From contig NZ_CP084469.1 of the NCBI RefSeq assembly GCF_020405205.1, positions 1,922,001-1,986,000 of the forward strand: a stretch of 64,000 nucleotides of DNA, read 5' to 3'. Within the stretch, counting starts at the first letter, position 1. Each line of letters opens with the position of its first letter. Made by a program: the position numbers and the translations under genes. Of the stretch, positions 42,588 through 51,299 are shown in pieces. Source of the stretch: Natrinema salinisoli (GTDB taxonomy: Archaea; Halobacteriota; Halobacteria; Halobacteriales; Natrialbaceae). The notes below the pieces were generated by a model, which saw nothing but the letters and a program-made list of their open reading frames with translations, did not search any database and was not told the DNA's origin.

Positions 42588-44087
42588 TCAAAAGTCTGCG
42601 AGACCGGTCTGCGTCGTCGAATCGGTCGTCGATCCATCCCCGTTCTCCGCTGCCGTCTCCGCTCTTTCGGGCGGGGCCGCCCTGATCGCGTCGTAGACTG
42701 CGGCCAGTTCGCGAACGTCGGCTTCGCAGTAGCGTCGAGCGGCCTCCCAGTCGATTTCCGAGGAGGGTTCGGTACTATCGTCCGTGTCGGATCGACGCGA
42801 ACTCGAGCTCTCGAGCAACCGCCGAATTCGCTCCGCCAGCGTCTTCCCGTCGAGCGCTGCCGCGGCTCCCGTTCGGTCACAGCCCAGCGCCTCGGCTACG
42901 TCCTCGAGTCGGTTGGTTCGGCCCGGCAGGACGGCGTTCTCCCGTCGGACGGCCCAGTCGTAGGGGTCGTACGTCGAGACGTGCTCGCGCCAGAAGTCGT
43001 GGTACTCGGGGACGTGACTGGCGACGAACCGCTCGAGGTGTTCGTAATCGAACGAGTGGCCGTTCCACGCGACCAGCGACGGCGCATCGTACTCGGCGGC
43101 CAGCCACGAGACGAACTCGCGGGTCGCAGCGCCCGGCTCGTCGCGGCTCGGATCGGTGTCGACGAAGTCGACGTACTCGTCGCGAGCGGGATCGTAGACG
43201 CCGACCAGCCAGATGATCGTCGGCTGGAGCCCGTCGGTTTCGATGTCGACGAACAGCGGCGTCGCCGTCTCGGACGCCGGCGGAACGGGCTCGTCCGTCC
43301 GGCGGATCACCTCGGAGCCGGCGAGCGCACCCGCGCTTTGGATCAGTTCTCGAGCCGTCGCCGTACCGATTCCGGGGAGCGAACGCAGGTCCGCCTCGGC
43401 GGCCTCGGCGACGGCCGCGCGCGTGTTATATCCGTTCTCCCGGAGCCGCGCTGCCGTCGTCGGTCCGACGCCGGCGAGCGCCCGCAGTCCGAACCGGTCC
43501 GCTGGCACGGACGAGACCGCGACCGAGCCGTGCCGGTCGCAGGTGAGGCAAGCGAGTTCCGCCGCTCCGGAGCGCCGCAACGGGGCAACGCCGCGTACCG
43601 GCAGCCGAACCGGCCGGCCGTCGACGGTCACGTCCCAGACGTGATCGTAGCTCGCCTCGAGCGCACCGGTGAGGACGGTCGGTGAGCCGCTCGCTCGAGC
43701 GTAGTAGCTGGCGATGGACTCGCTACCGGCGAGGGTCGCCTCCAGCGCGACGGCGTCGGTCGTCGGCTCGATATCGTCGCAGACGACGAAGTCGGCGGGC
43801 GGCGCGTCGTCCCGAGCGTCCGCGAGCAGCGCCGCCGAACCCGCGAAGACGAACGAGACGCCCGCCACCGTCTCCGTCCGAACGTCGGCAGGGCCGCTGG
43901 CGGCGACGACCGGCCCGTCGAACGACCGACGGAGTCGGCTCAGGACGCGGACGTCCGACGATTCGCGAACGACGTAGACGAGGTCCGGGTCGAAGTACTC
44001 CAGTAGGTCTCGTAGCGCCGTCTCTCCCAGATCGGACACGGCGTCACACCGGAGTGCCAACAGCTCGGCACCGTCCTCGTCGGCCAT
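42588..44087 (-). CDS. MrfB/YprB-like exonuclease with HhH and RNase H-like domains
   Basis: Encodes 499 residues. After an unassigned N-terminal ~180 residues, a CxxC (LTCDRHG region) and a double helix-hairpin-helix (about 200-252: LAGVGPTTAARL and LPGIGTATAREL) lead into an RNase_H_2/DnaQ-type exonuclease domain (about 278-470). Acidic catalytic residues are visible: D281 and E283 (FVDIETDG), D347 (WNGHSFDYEHL) and Y453-x3-D457 (YCEADV). The set is complete, so an active 3'-5' nuclease is expected. It is 2 nt upstream of the helicase, in the same order as a nuclease-helicase repair pair. Confidence 0.85.
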   Translation of the reverse strand: MADEDGAELLALRCDAVSDLGETALRDLLEYFDPDLVYVVRESSDVRVLSRLRRSFDGPVVAASGPADVRTETVAGVSFVFAGSAALLADARDDAPPADFVVCDDIEPTTDAVALEATLAGSESIASYYARASGSPTVLTGALEASYDHVWDVTVDGRPVRLPVRGVAPLRRSGAAELACLTCDRHGSVAVSSVPADRFGLRALAGVGPTTAARLRENGYNTRAAVAEAAEADLRSLPGIGTATARELIQSAGALAGSEVIRRTDEPVPPASETATPLFVDIETDGLQPTIIWLVGVYDPARDEYVDFVDTDPSRDEPGAATREFVSWLAAEYDAPSLVAWNGHSFDYEHLERFVASHVPEYHDFWREHVSTYDPYDWAVRRENAVLPGRTNRLEDVAEALGCDRTGAAAALDGKTLAERIRRLLESSSSRRSDTDDSTEPSSEIDWEAARRYCEADVRELAAVYDAIRAAPPERAETAAENGDGSTTDSTTQTGLADF

Positions 44088-44212
44088 TGGTGGGGTGTAC
44101 GAGCGAGCAGTGATAAGGGTTCGTGGCCGCTCGAGCGACGCGTCGCCTCACCGTGACCGATCGCGGTCGGTTCGGCGTCGGCGGTGGCTCGACGTCGACG
44201 AAGATACCTGCG

Positions 44213-44572
44213 TTAGCTCGTCGGTTCGGCATCGACCGCCGTCGGAACGCGCTCCTCGAGGAAGTCGGTCACGGCGTCGCCGCCCTGGAACCCTTCCGCG
44301 AGCCGCGCGGTCTCGGTCCCGTCCTCGAACAGGATCAGGGTCGGAACCGACCGAATGTCGAACCGATCGACGAGTTCGATATCGTCGCCGGGATTGACCA
44401 TGCCGATCGCGACGGCCGTCGCTCGAGCGACGTTCCCCAGTACCGGTTCCATCGCCTGGCACAGCGCACACCCGCTGGTGTAGAACTCCACGAGCGCCAC
44501 GTCGTGGCTCGTCACGAAGTCGTCGAGATCGTCGCCCGTCTCGAGTCGGGTCGGCTTGCTGGTCGTGGCCAT
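44213..44572 (-). CDS. Thioredoxin family protein
   Basis: Encodes 119 residues with a thioredoxin fold: FYTSGCALCQAMEPVL carries the redox pair C35/C38 (CALC, unlike the classical CGPC), the cis-Pro is in VPTLILFEDG, and GMVNPGDD precedes it. Cytoplasmic disulfide reductase or peroxiredoxin partner. The altered dipeptide between the cysteines will change redox potential relative to classical thioredoxins. The ATG at 44572 is chosen over an extension without family similarity. Confidence 0.88.
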   Translation of the reverse strand: MATTSKPTRLETGDDLDDFVTSHDVALVEFYTSGCALCQAMEPVLGNVARATAVAIGMVNPGDDIELVDRFDIRSVPTLILFEDGTETARLAEGFQGGDAVTDFLEERVPTAVDAEPTS

Positions 44573-44752
44573 ACTCACGAGTTGGTGTTCGCGGCGGAAA
44601 CCTGTGACGCCGCAATGGTCGGGTTCGGTGTTCGGTCGCATACTCGACCGACCGGATCACGGTACGATCTCCCAATACTCGGACCGGCTGACGTTGTCGG
44701 AGAGACGATTCACCAGCGTGAGGTATTGTGCGAACGGTTTTCGGAGTGCGAT

Positions 44753-44758
44753 TTTATA
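44753..44758 (+). promoter_or_regulatory. TATA box for the gene at 44782
   Basis: The element tttata lies 24-29 nt upstream of the ATG at 44782, fitting a leaderless mRNA and fixing the start over an upstream GTG. Confidence 0.55.
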
Positions 44759-44781
44759 GCTGGGGCCTGTACCACGGCTCG

Positions 44782-45114
44782 ATGACCCTGCCCAGATTCG
44801 ACCGCGACGACGGTTCGCCGACGCAGCGGAAAGCGACGCTGTTCTGCTGGGAGTGCGACCACTCGAGTGCGATCGACGGTGACTGGGCGGTGCAGCGGGC
44901 GGAGCGATACGTCGCGTATAACTGCCCAATCTGCGAGACCACGCTCGCGAAACGGCCGAGGAACGAGCCGTCGCCCGCTCGAGTGACGGGCAAGCCGCTG
45001 GCGGCGTGGCCGCGAGCGCTGCGTCGATCGGCGACGATCTGGCGAGCCAGCGTGGCGCTCGGCCTCTCGAGTCTCGCTCTCCTGACCGGCACTCGACCGA
45101 CGACCGAGAGATAG
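44782..45114 (+). CDS. Small protein with two CxxC knuckles
   Basis: Encodes 110 residues. Two pairs, CWECDHSS (C22, C25) and CPICET (about C48, C51), make a zinc-ribbon-like N-terminal half; the C-terminal half is basic with a weak hydrophobic stretch (SVALGLSSLALLTG, about 91-104) that could touch the membrane. This N-terminal pattern is common among haloarchaeal proteins of unknown function. It is monocistronic. Confidence 0.65.
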   Translation: MTLPRFDRDDGSPTQRKATLFCWECDHSSAIDGDWAVQRAERYVAYNCPICETTLAKRPRNEPSPARVTGKPLAAWPRALRRSATIWRASVALGLSSLALLTGTRPTTER

Positions 45115-45339
45115 CTCACTGGAACTGGAGATCGGCGATCCGCGGAGCCGGATTCGGTGTGTGGAACGTACGGTAACGAGTGTCAACCCTACCGGCGATC
45201 CGAGCTACCACTACACGATTATGCAGTTCGACTAGCACTTTTTCGGTCGATGTAATCCACAGTTCGAATATGCCATATTATAAACCACGTTCGTTTGTTT
45301 TCTGAGCGATTTGCGTATATTCGCCCACAACAGTAGAGC

Positions 45340-45346
45340 TTTAATA
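45340..45346 (+). promoter_or_regulatory. Probable TATA box of glnA
   Basis: The element tttaata is centred about 34 nt upstream of the glnA ATG, giving an expected leader of a few nucleotides. Confidence 0.5.
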
Positions 45347-45376
45347 GTAGAATCCATTGTCGTAGTCGAGTAGAAG

Positions 45377-46729
45377 ATGACGAACGGAAATCTGACCGCT
45401 GCGGAAGAGGAGGTACTGGACGAAATCGAGGCCGAGGACATCGACTTCCTCCGGCTGCAGTTCACCGACATCCTGGGAACCGTCAAGAACGTCTCCGTGC
45501 CGGCACGACAGGCCGAGAAGGCGTTCACCGAGGGAATCTACTTCGACGGCTCCTCGATCGAAGGCTTCGTGCGCATTCAGGAATCGGACATGCGGCTCAA
45601 GCCCGATCCCGACACGTTCGCGGTTCTCCCGTGGCAAAAGCGCGAGGACGGCGCGTCGGCCCGCATGATCTGTGACGTCATCGATACCTCGACGGGCGAA
45701 CCCTTCGAGGGCGATCCACGCCGCGTCCTCAAGAACGCCCTCGAGCGCGCCGACGACCTGGGATACACGGTCAACGCCGCACCCGAACCGGAGTTCTTCC
45801 TCTTCGAGGAGGACGAGGACGGCCGCGCGACGACCGAGACGGGCGACCACGGCGGCTACTTCGACCTCGCGCCGAAAGACCTCGCCAGCGACGTCCGCCG
45901 CGACATCATCTACGGCCTTGAGGACATGGGCTTCGAGATCGAAGCGAGCCACCACGAGGTCGCGCAGGGCCAACACGAGATCAACTTCGAGTACGACGAC
46001 GCGCTCGCGACGGCCGACAACGTCGGCACGTTCCGTACCGTCGTGCGCGCGATCGCCGCCCAGCACGATCAGCACGCGACGTTCATGCCCAAACCGATCC
46101 CGCGCATCAACGGCTCCGGGATGCACACCCACCTCTCGCTGTTCGAAGACGGCGAGAACGCGTTCCACGACGCGGACGACGAGTTCGATCTCTCGGAAAC
46201 CGCCCACTCCTTCATCGCCGGCATCCTCGAGCACGCGCCGGCGATCACGGCGATCGCGAACCCGACGGTCAACAGCTACAAGCGGCTGGTGCCCGGCTAC
46301 GAGGCGCCGGTGTACGTCGCCTGGTCCGACCGCAACCGCTCGGCCCTGATCCGCAAGCCGGCCGCCCGCGTCCCCGCTGCCTCGCGCGTCGAACTGCGCT
46401 CGCCGGACCCGTCCTGTAATCCCTACCTCGCCCTCGCCGTCATGATCCACGCGGGTCTCGACGGCATCGAGAAGGACCTCGAGTGCCCCGACCCGGTCCG
46501 GGAGAACATCTACGAGTTCGACGAACAGAAGCGCGAGGAGTACGGCATCGATACGCTCCCGACGAACCTCGGCGAAGCCGTCGACGCCCTCGAGGAGGAC
46601 GAGGTCATCTACAACGCGCTCGGCGACCACGTCGGCCCGAAGTTCGTCGAAGCCAAGCGCCAGGAGTTCCAGGACTACCTCGTCGACGTCTCCGACTGGG
46701 AACTCGACCGCTACCTCGAGACGTTCTGA
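45377..46729 (+). CDS. glnA: Glutamine synthetase, type I
   Basis: Encodes 450 residues, usual length. Makes glutamine from glutamate, ammonium and ATP. Active-site and metal motifs are intact: [10 protein letters not shown] (about 55-64), PEPEFFLFE (about 136-144), [30 protein letters not shown] and the C-terminal [20 protein letters not shown]. The adenylylation site region of GSI-beta is not evident, in line with archaeal GSI-alpha, which is regulated by metabolites and PII proteins. Monocistronic, with an AT-rich 262-nt upstream region and its own TATA box. Confidence 0.97.
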   Translation: MTNGNLTAAEEEVLDEIEAEDIDFLRLQFTDILGTVKNVSVPARQAEKAFTEGIYFDGSSIEGFVRIQESDMRLKPDPDTFAVLPWQKREDGASARMICDVIDTSTGEPFEGDPRRVLKNALERADDLGYTVNAAPEPEFFLFEEDEDGRATTETGDHGGYFDLAPKDLASDVRRDIIYGLEDMGFEIEASHHEVAQGQHEINFEYDDALATADNVGTFRTVVRAIAAQHDQHATFMPKPIPRINGSGMHTHLSLFEDGENAFHDADDEFDLSETAHSFIAGILEHAPAITAIANPTVNSYKRLVPGYEAPVYVAWSDRNRSALIRKPAARVPAASRVELRSPDPSCNPYLALAVMIHAGLDGIEKDLECPDPVRENIYEFDEQKREEYGIDTLPTNLGEAVDALEEDEVIYNALGDHVGPKFVEAKRQEFQDYLVDVSDWELDRYLETF

Positions 46730-46773
46730 CGGGCTGACTACCGCGGCAACTGCCCCGACGGTCCCCCCGTCAG
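46726..46773. terminator. Possible 3'-end hairpin of glnA
   Basis: Arms ctgacggg (46726-46733, overlapping the glnA stop codon) and cccgtcag (46766-46773) are exact reverse complements across 32 nt. No poly-T follows directly; a tttt occurs about 40 nt later. A weak terminator candidate. Confidence 0.25.
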
Positions 46774-46860
46774 CACCCGCGGCGACACGGCTGGCTGTGC
46801 TCACCGTTCGTTTTCCACGGCTACGATCGAAGGATCAGCGGCGATTCTCCCGTCTCGAGA

Positions 46861-47094
46861 TCAGTTCGTGACGACGTACTCCGACTCCGCCTGTTCGACG
46901 TAGCCGGCGCTCGAAAGCGAGTTCAGCACGCTCAGGATATCGATCTTCTTCATCGCCAGTATCTCGCCCAGTTCGTCGACCGTCGCGCCCTCGGCCACGT
47001 CGAGATAGAAATAAACGAGTTTCGCCTGCGCCGACTCGAGGTCGTCTGGAACCGGATCGATCCGTGATGCTGAGCGGTGTTTCTGTGAAGCCAT
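46861..47094 (-). CDS. Small winged-helix protein (TrmB/MarR-like)
   Basis: Encodes 77 residues: VPDDLESAQAKLVYFYLDVA, GATVDELGEILAMKKIDILS and VLNSLSSAGYVEQAESEYVV. This is a compact HTH with a short wing, similar to the DNA-binding part of TrmB-type regulators, with no ligand domain. It is convergent with glnA (131 nt between ends). A TTTATATA box about 31 nt upstream supports the ATG at 47094. Target unknown; adjacency to glnA in convergent orientation does not imply control of it. Confidence 0.7.
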   Translation of the reverse strand: MASQKHRSASRIDPVPDDLESAQAKLVYFYLDVAEGATVDELGEILAMKKIDILSVLNSLSSAGYVEQAESEYVVTN

Positions 47095-47262
47095 TGTCAG
47101 CAATAGCCACCTCGTTTCCGTATATAAATCCATACGTCGGACGATATTAATGGATATTAGGGCTCAATACGGTGGACGTCAACGCCTCTCAGGCCGTCGC
47201 GAACGAGACGATATCGACCCAAAAGACGACGTTTTACGGTCGCCCCGCTCCCAGCGGGAGAC

Positions 47263-47577
47263 ATGACTGCGGACGAGCGACCGACCGTGCCGCCGGAGCT
47301 GGACCCCGCGAGCCGCGAAGCAGTCCGCGAACTCGCCGACCGAGAGCCGGCGACGCTCCGGTCGGCGAGCGACTATCTCGAGGCGCTGGCGGCGTGGAAA
47401 GCACAGCGAGACGAGGGTGTGGAGGACACGGAAGCTGACGATTCGGACCCGGACGCGTATCCCGACGGCGTGCCCGAGCACGCGACCGTCTCGGTAACGG
47501 AGATCGGCGGCGTCGAGTACTACTACTACCAGTGGCGTGAGGGGGACGAAATCAGGTCCGAAACGGTAGAGCGGTAG
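47263..47577 (+). CDS. Acidic haloarchaeal protein with C-terminal YYYYQWREGDEI motif
   Basis: Encodes 104 residues: an N-terminal helical part (DPASREAVRELADREPATLR and ASDYLEALAAWKAQRDE), an acidic linker, and a C-terminal beta segment VSVTEIGGVEYYYYQWREGD followed by EIRSETVER. The ending resembles DUF6788-like modules, but I am unsure. A ttttac box about 29 nt upstream suggests a leaderless mRNA. Function unknown. Confidence 0.65.
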   Translation: MTADERPTVPPELDPASREAVRELADREPATLRSASDYLEALAAWKAQRDEGVEDTEADDSDPDAYPDGVPEHATVSVTEIGGVEYYYYQWREGDEIRSETVER

Positions 47578-47698
47578 TCGTCCAGCGAGATCAGTCGAGA
47601 TCCCACTCCCCGTCGTCAGCCCGTCTCGACCGCCCGGTAGGCGGAAATAGAACAGGGAAAGACGATTCGGGGTCCATCTGTTGGCCAGCAGCTACAAA

Positions 47699-48535
47699 TC
47701 AGCTCTGCCACGTTACCGCCTGGTTCGACTCGAGTAGCTGTTCGAACGCGTCCGTAACCTGTCGAGGCCGCAGTATCGTCGCCGTGGCACACCGAATCGG
47801 AAGCGGCCACGGAAATTCGCGACGGATCGTGAGCCGGTCGTCCGCGAGGTCGACCGATCGTAGCTGCGTTCGGGGCACGAACCGGTAATTGAACGTCTTC
47901 GATTGCTGTATGCACAGTCCGCTTTCGAACAGCGTGTACGTGCGATATCGACCGATGGTAAGCGCCTGTGCGATCAACACGCCACCGAACACGGGAAACG
48001 GATTGAGAGTCAGATCGACGAAGAGAGCGAAAACAAATCCACCGACGAAACAGCTACAGCCGACACCGAATCCGCCGAGCCGAACGAGCCATCGGTACCG
48101 GGAATCCGGGCGTGCCCGCCACTCGGCCAGCACCGATTCCCGTTCGTGGAGGACGACGACGTGGCGGTTTACCGTGACCATGGAGAAGATGGCCCCTGCG
48201 AGCGCGACGGCGAGCAGTTCGTAGATCCAGACTGTGACCACCGTTTCGTAGCCGTGACGACCGAGGAGAGCGAACAGTGGGCCAGCGAAAAACGGACTGA
48301 GCGGCACTGCAAGGGGGAGCAAATACAGGCGGCTGCGAACGATTTTTGACGCGAGTGCGCTCCGAGTATAGCACTGGACTGCGATGGCGAAACCAACACC
48401 GACACCGATCACGACGGGCCACGATGTGAGGTATCCCACCCCGATTACGGGGCCAGTCACGACCGTGGCCAGGAGACCGACATACCCGCCAGCGACGACG
48501 GCGAAGAACAGCGCAGAAGGTTGCCGAAGTGACAT
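47699..48535 (-). CDS. Membrane protein with C-terminal PH-like region
   Basis: Encodes 278 residues. Six hydrophobic segments are visible: about 8-28, 36-55, 70-90, 100-118, 152-172 and 178-190. The C-terminal ~85 residues (TYTLFESGLCIQQSKTFNYR, VPRTQLRSVDLADDRLTIRR) look like a bacterial PH-like soluble domain. Six hydrophobic segments plus such a domain is seen in haloarchaeal proteins without known function. It has an AT-rich promoter region (taaatag, atattt) upstream. Confidence 0.65.
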   Translation of the reverse strand: MSLRQPSALFFAVVAGGYVGLLATVVTGPVIGVGYLTSWPVVIGVGVGFAIAVQCYTRSALASKIVRSRLYLLPLAVPLSPFFAGPLFALLGRHGYETVVTVWIYELLAVALAGAIFSMVTVNRHVVVLHERESVLAEWRARPDSRYRWLVRLGGFGVGCSCFVGGFVFALFVDLTLNPFPVFGGVLIAQALTIGRYRTYTLFESGLCIQQSKTFNYRFVPRTQLRSVDLADDRLTIRREFPWPLPIRCATATILRPRQVTDAFEQLLESNQAVTWQS

Positions 48536-48679
48536 ACAATCATATCGCCAAAGACGCCTGAAATATTCTACTATTTAAGTGTGAAAATATATGGTTCCCT
48601 CTTGAACAAGTGGCGTTCCTCCGGTCGCTGAACCGACAGTCATCGACCTCTCACTGCTGAGAGACGAGTCCGACCCTCA

Positions 48680-49513
48680 TCACACCGACTCGTACGAGCC
48701 GAGTCGCGTCCCGTCTAGCAGATAGGCCTCACCTTCGGCCAGCCCCGCCGGAAGAAACGGCGAGAGAAACGACTGGCCGGTCACGTTGATCCACGTCCCG
48801 CCGACGAGGTCGTTGAACGCCGGAAAGACGACCACGCGCGGCGACTCGGCGTCCCCTTCGAGCCACGACACTCCGTCGTATTCGGGCCGATCACCGAACG
48901 GGGCGGGATCGAGCCGCCCGCGGAGCCACGCCCGTTCGACGCGGCTGCCGCCGACTTCGTCCTCGAGTCGGACGCAGGGATGTTCGTGACCGAGACAGAG
49001 CACGTCACTTTCGAGGGCGGCCGCGGAGGGCCACGTGTGCCCGTGACAGACACCGACGTCACCGAGAGCGATGCCGTCGCCGGGGACAACGTCGACGACC
49101 GCCTCGATGTCATCACCGTCCGCGAGCCAGGTTTCGATTCGGCCGTCGTGGTTCCCCTTGACGACGGTGACCGCGAGGTCGGCCGCGAACGATTCGAACA
49201 ACACTTCGAGCTCGCCGCGTTCGGCCCCGCCCGGGTCGCCGATCGAGTGCATGAGGTCGCCGAGGACGACCAGTCTGTCGGGACGGGTCCGCTCGAGCAG
49301 CGACAATAATCGGTCTCGGCGATCGGGCGCCCGGCTGGGAACGTCGACGCCGCGCTCGTATCGCAGCCCGGCCTCGTAACCGGCGTGGTAGTCGGCGACG
49401 AACAGGGCGCGTTCGCTCCCGATGGTTGCAGTTGCGGCCGGTTCTCCTGGAACGGGTTCGACGCGAGCGGGCGTCGATTCGGAAGTGGAAACAGGGCGGG
49501 ACTCGTCTCGCAT
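48680..49513 (-). CDS. Metallophosphoesterase of the RPA operon
   Basis: Encodes 277 residues. Calcineurin-like motifs: FVADYHAGYEAG (about 38-49, D-x-H), GDLMHSIGDPGG (about 85-96), KGNHDG (about 121-126), HGHTW and LGHEHP. All metal ligands are present. In Haloferax volcanii a phosphoesterase gene (rpe) is reported in an rpa operon; gene order here (rpa, rpa-associated, phosphoesterase) matches. The gap to the upstream gene is only 10 nt. Substrate unknown, perhaps DNA ends or nucleotides. Confidence 0.85.
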   Translation of the reverse strand: MRDESRPVSTSESTPARVEPVPGEPAATATIGSERALFVADYHAGYEAGLRYERGVDVPSRAPDRRDRLLSLLERTRPDRLVVLGDLMHSIGDPGGAERGELEVLFESFAADLAVTVVKGNHDGRIETWLADGDDIEAVVDVVPGDGIALGDVGVCHGHTWPSAAALESDVLCLGHEHPCVRLEDEVGGSRVERAWLRGRLDPAPFGDRPEYDGVSWLEGDAESPRVVVFPAFNDLVGGTWINVTGQSFLSPFLPAGLAEGEAYLLDGTRLGSYESV

Positions 49514-49523
49514 CGTCGCTCGA

Positions 49524-51299
49524 TCAGATCGCTTTCAGCGTTTCGTCGTCGGGCTCGTAACACTGGCCGCCCATCAGGGCGTCCTGGATCGCGTCTTCCA
49601 CCTCGTCGGTGGCTGCACCAGTGTCCGCGGCGACCGTCTCGATCAGGTCGGTCCGGGCGGCACCGTCGCCGTCGTCGAGTTCCTCCATCGTCTCGACGAC
49701 GTAGTCCGCCAGATCGACGTCGTCGGCCGGCTCGTCGTCACTTTCGGAGTCGTCCCCTTCGGGTTCGTCCGCAGTCGATGATTCGTCAGCGTCCGGCTCT
49801 GATTCCGGTTCGTCCGCCGCCGTGGATTCCGCCTCGGGTGAGTCGTCCGACTCGTCTGCATCCGCACTCTCGAGTCCGGATTCGGGTGGGGCGCCGAGAT
49901 CGTCGTCCGGCTCCGCGGGGGCGGATTCGGCCGCCTCGTCCTCGCCCGCTCCCGGATCGGCCTCCAGATCGTCGGCCTCGGGGACGTCGATGTCGGCCTC
50001 GCCGGGGTCGTCGACCTCGCTCCCGGTGGTGAACTCCGCGCCGAACTCCTCCTCGAGCTCTTCGCGTTCCTCCTCGTCCATCTCGTACATGCTGTCGTCG
50101 ACGTCGCCGGCATCGAAGTCGCCGGGGTCGTCACCCTCGTCGTCCTCACCGGACTCGTCGGCCTCATCACCGGCCGAAACGTCGGCGGTTTCGTCGTCGA
50201 CCCCAGCCGTCGCGTCGTCGTTCTCGGCTGTGACCGCGGTAGCGGAGTCAGTATCGGTACCCTCGGGCTCGGACTCGTCGTCGCTCGAGCCCGCGTCGAG
50301 GTCGGCTTCGGCTGTGTCGGTCTCGGGGTCGGCCGCAGCCGTCTCCGCCTCGGGTCCGCCGTCGATCTCGGTCGCCGCGACCGACTCCGAGCCGTCACTC
50401 GTCGCCGTTCCGGCCGCGGAGCCGGAATGCGCGTCCTCGGGATCGACCGCTGCGTCGCTTCCGCCGGCCGTCGCCGCGACCGGGTCCACCTGCTGTGCGT
50501 CCGCCTCGGGTTCGGCACCGGCCTCGAGCGCCTCGATATCGACGCCGTCGAGGTCGGCAAGCGAGTCGAAGGTCGCGTCGAACTCGGGGCTCGTCCCGTC
50601 GGGAGCGACGTCGAGCCCGCTCACCTGATCGCGATCGCCTGCGACGACTTCGCACGCCTCGAGCGCGCAGTGTCGCAGGGCCGCCAGATACGACGGGGTG
50701 GTCCCGTAGTGGTCCTGCGCGAGCGGGATCCCCGCTGCCAGTCCCGACTCGATTCCGGCCTCGAGCAGCGCGTCGGTCAGCGCCTCGCCGCTCGCGTCGA
50801 GTTCGGCGGCACCGGCGTAGGTGCCGATGCGGTCGATCGTCTGTTCGGCCGCGCTGACGACCCAGCGGTCTCGAGTGTCGGCGTCGACCGTCGCGATGCT
50901 CTCCGGGCGAATCGAGGTGTAGACCTGGTCCGAATCGTCGGGCTGGAACGTTCGGGCCTTGCCCGTCACCGCGACGAACGCGGGTGGTTCGGTTTGCTCG
51001 AGGAACGCCAGTTCGTCGGGCTGGTACTGGCCGGCGTAGACCACGAATGCGCCGGTCGGATCGACGACGCGGGCGCGGACCATCTCGTCGTTGACCGACG
51101 TGACCTCGGTCAGCGTGCCGACGGCGAAGACGCGGTTGAGGCGTGCGCCGGTCGGCGTTATCACGTAGTTCGGCGCGCGTTCCTCGTCGCTTTCGGCGTA
51201 GGAGAGCGTCGCGTCGTCGTACTCCGCGGCGAAGAGCCGATAGGCGATCTCTCGTCCCGGCACCTCCTCGTCGCCGTCGCCGGTACCGTTCGCGCTCAT
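49524..51299 (-). CDS. RPA-associated protein (COG3390 type) with long acidic linker
   Basis: Encodes 591 residues. The N-terminal OB-fold-like part (about 15-150: IAYRLFAAEYDDATL, NYVITPTGARLNRVFAVG, VVYAGQYQPDELAFLE) is the RPA-associated core, a partner of haloarchaeal RPA. Residues about 245-525 form an extremely Asp/Glu/Ser-rich low-complexity linker. The last ~65 residues (DLADYVVETMEELDDGDGAA ... DTGAATDEVEDAIQDALMGG) look like a winged-helix domain, as in human RPA32. It overlaps the rpa stop by 4 nt (ATGA). Confidence 0.85.
   Translation of the reverse strand: MSANGTGDGDEEVPGREIAYRLFAAEYDDATLSYAESDEERAPNYVITPTGARLNRVFAVGTLTEVTSVNDEMVRARVVDPTGAFVVYAGQYQPDELAFLEQTEPPAFVAVTGKARTFQPDDSDQVYTSIRPESIATVDADTRDRWVVSAAEQTIDRIGTYAGAAELDASGEALTDALLEAGIESGLAAGIPLAQDHYGTTPSYLAALRHCALEACEVVAGDRDQVSGLDVAPDGTSPEFDATFDSLADLDGVDIEALEAGAEPEADAQQVDPVAATAGGSDAAVDPEDAHSGSAAGTATSDGSESVAATEIDGGPEAETAAADPETDTAEADLDAGSSDDESEPEGTDTDSATAVTAENDDATAGVDDETADVSAGDEADESGEDDEGDDPGDFDAGDVDDSMYEMDEEEREELEEEFGAEFTTGSEVDDPGEADIDVPEADDLEADPGAGEDEAAESAPAEPDDDLGAPPESGLESADADESDDSPEAESTAADEPESEPDADESSTADEPEGDDSESDDEPADDVDLADYVVETMEELDDGDGAARTDLIETVAADTGAATDEVEDAIQDALMGGQCYEPDDETLKAI

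Noticed and set aside
39913-42696. 927-codon plus-strand frame opposite the helicase
   Set aside because: Antisense shadow of the helicase; composition rich in Arg and Val with no domain.
45341-46804. 487-codon minus-strand frame opposite glnA
   Set aside because: Shadow of glutamine synthetase, whose active-site motifs are on the plus strand.
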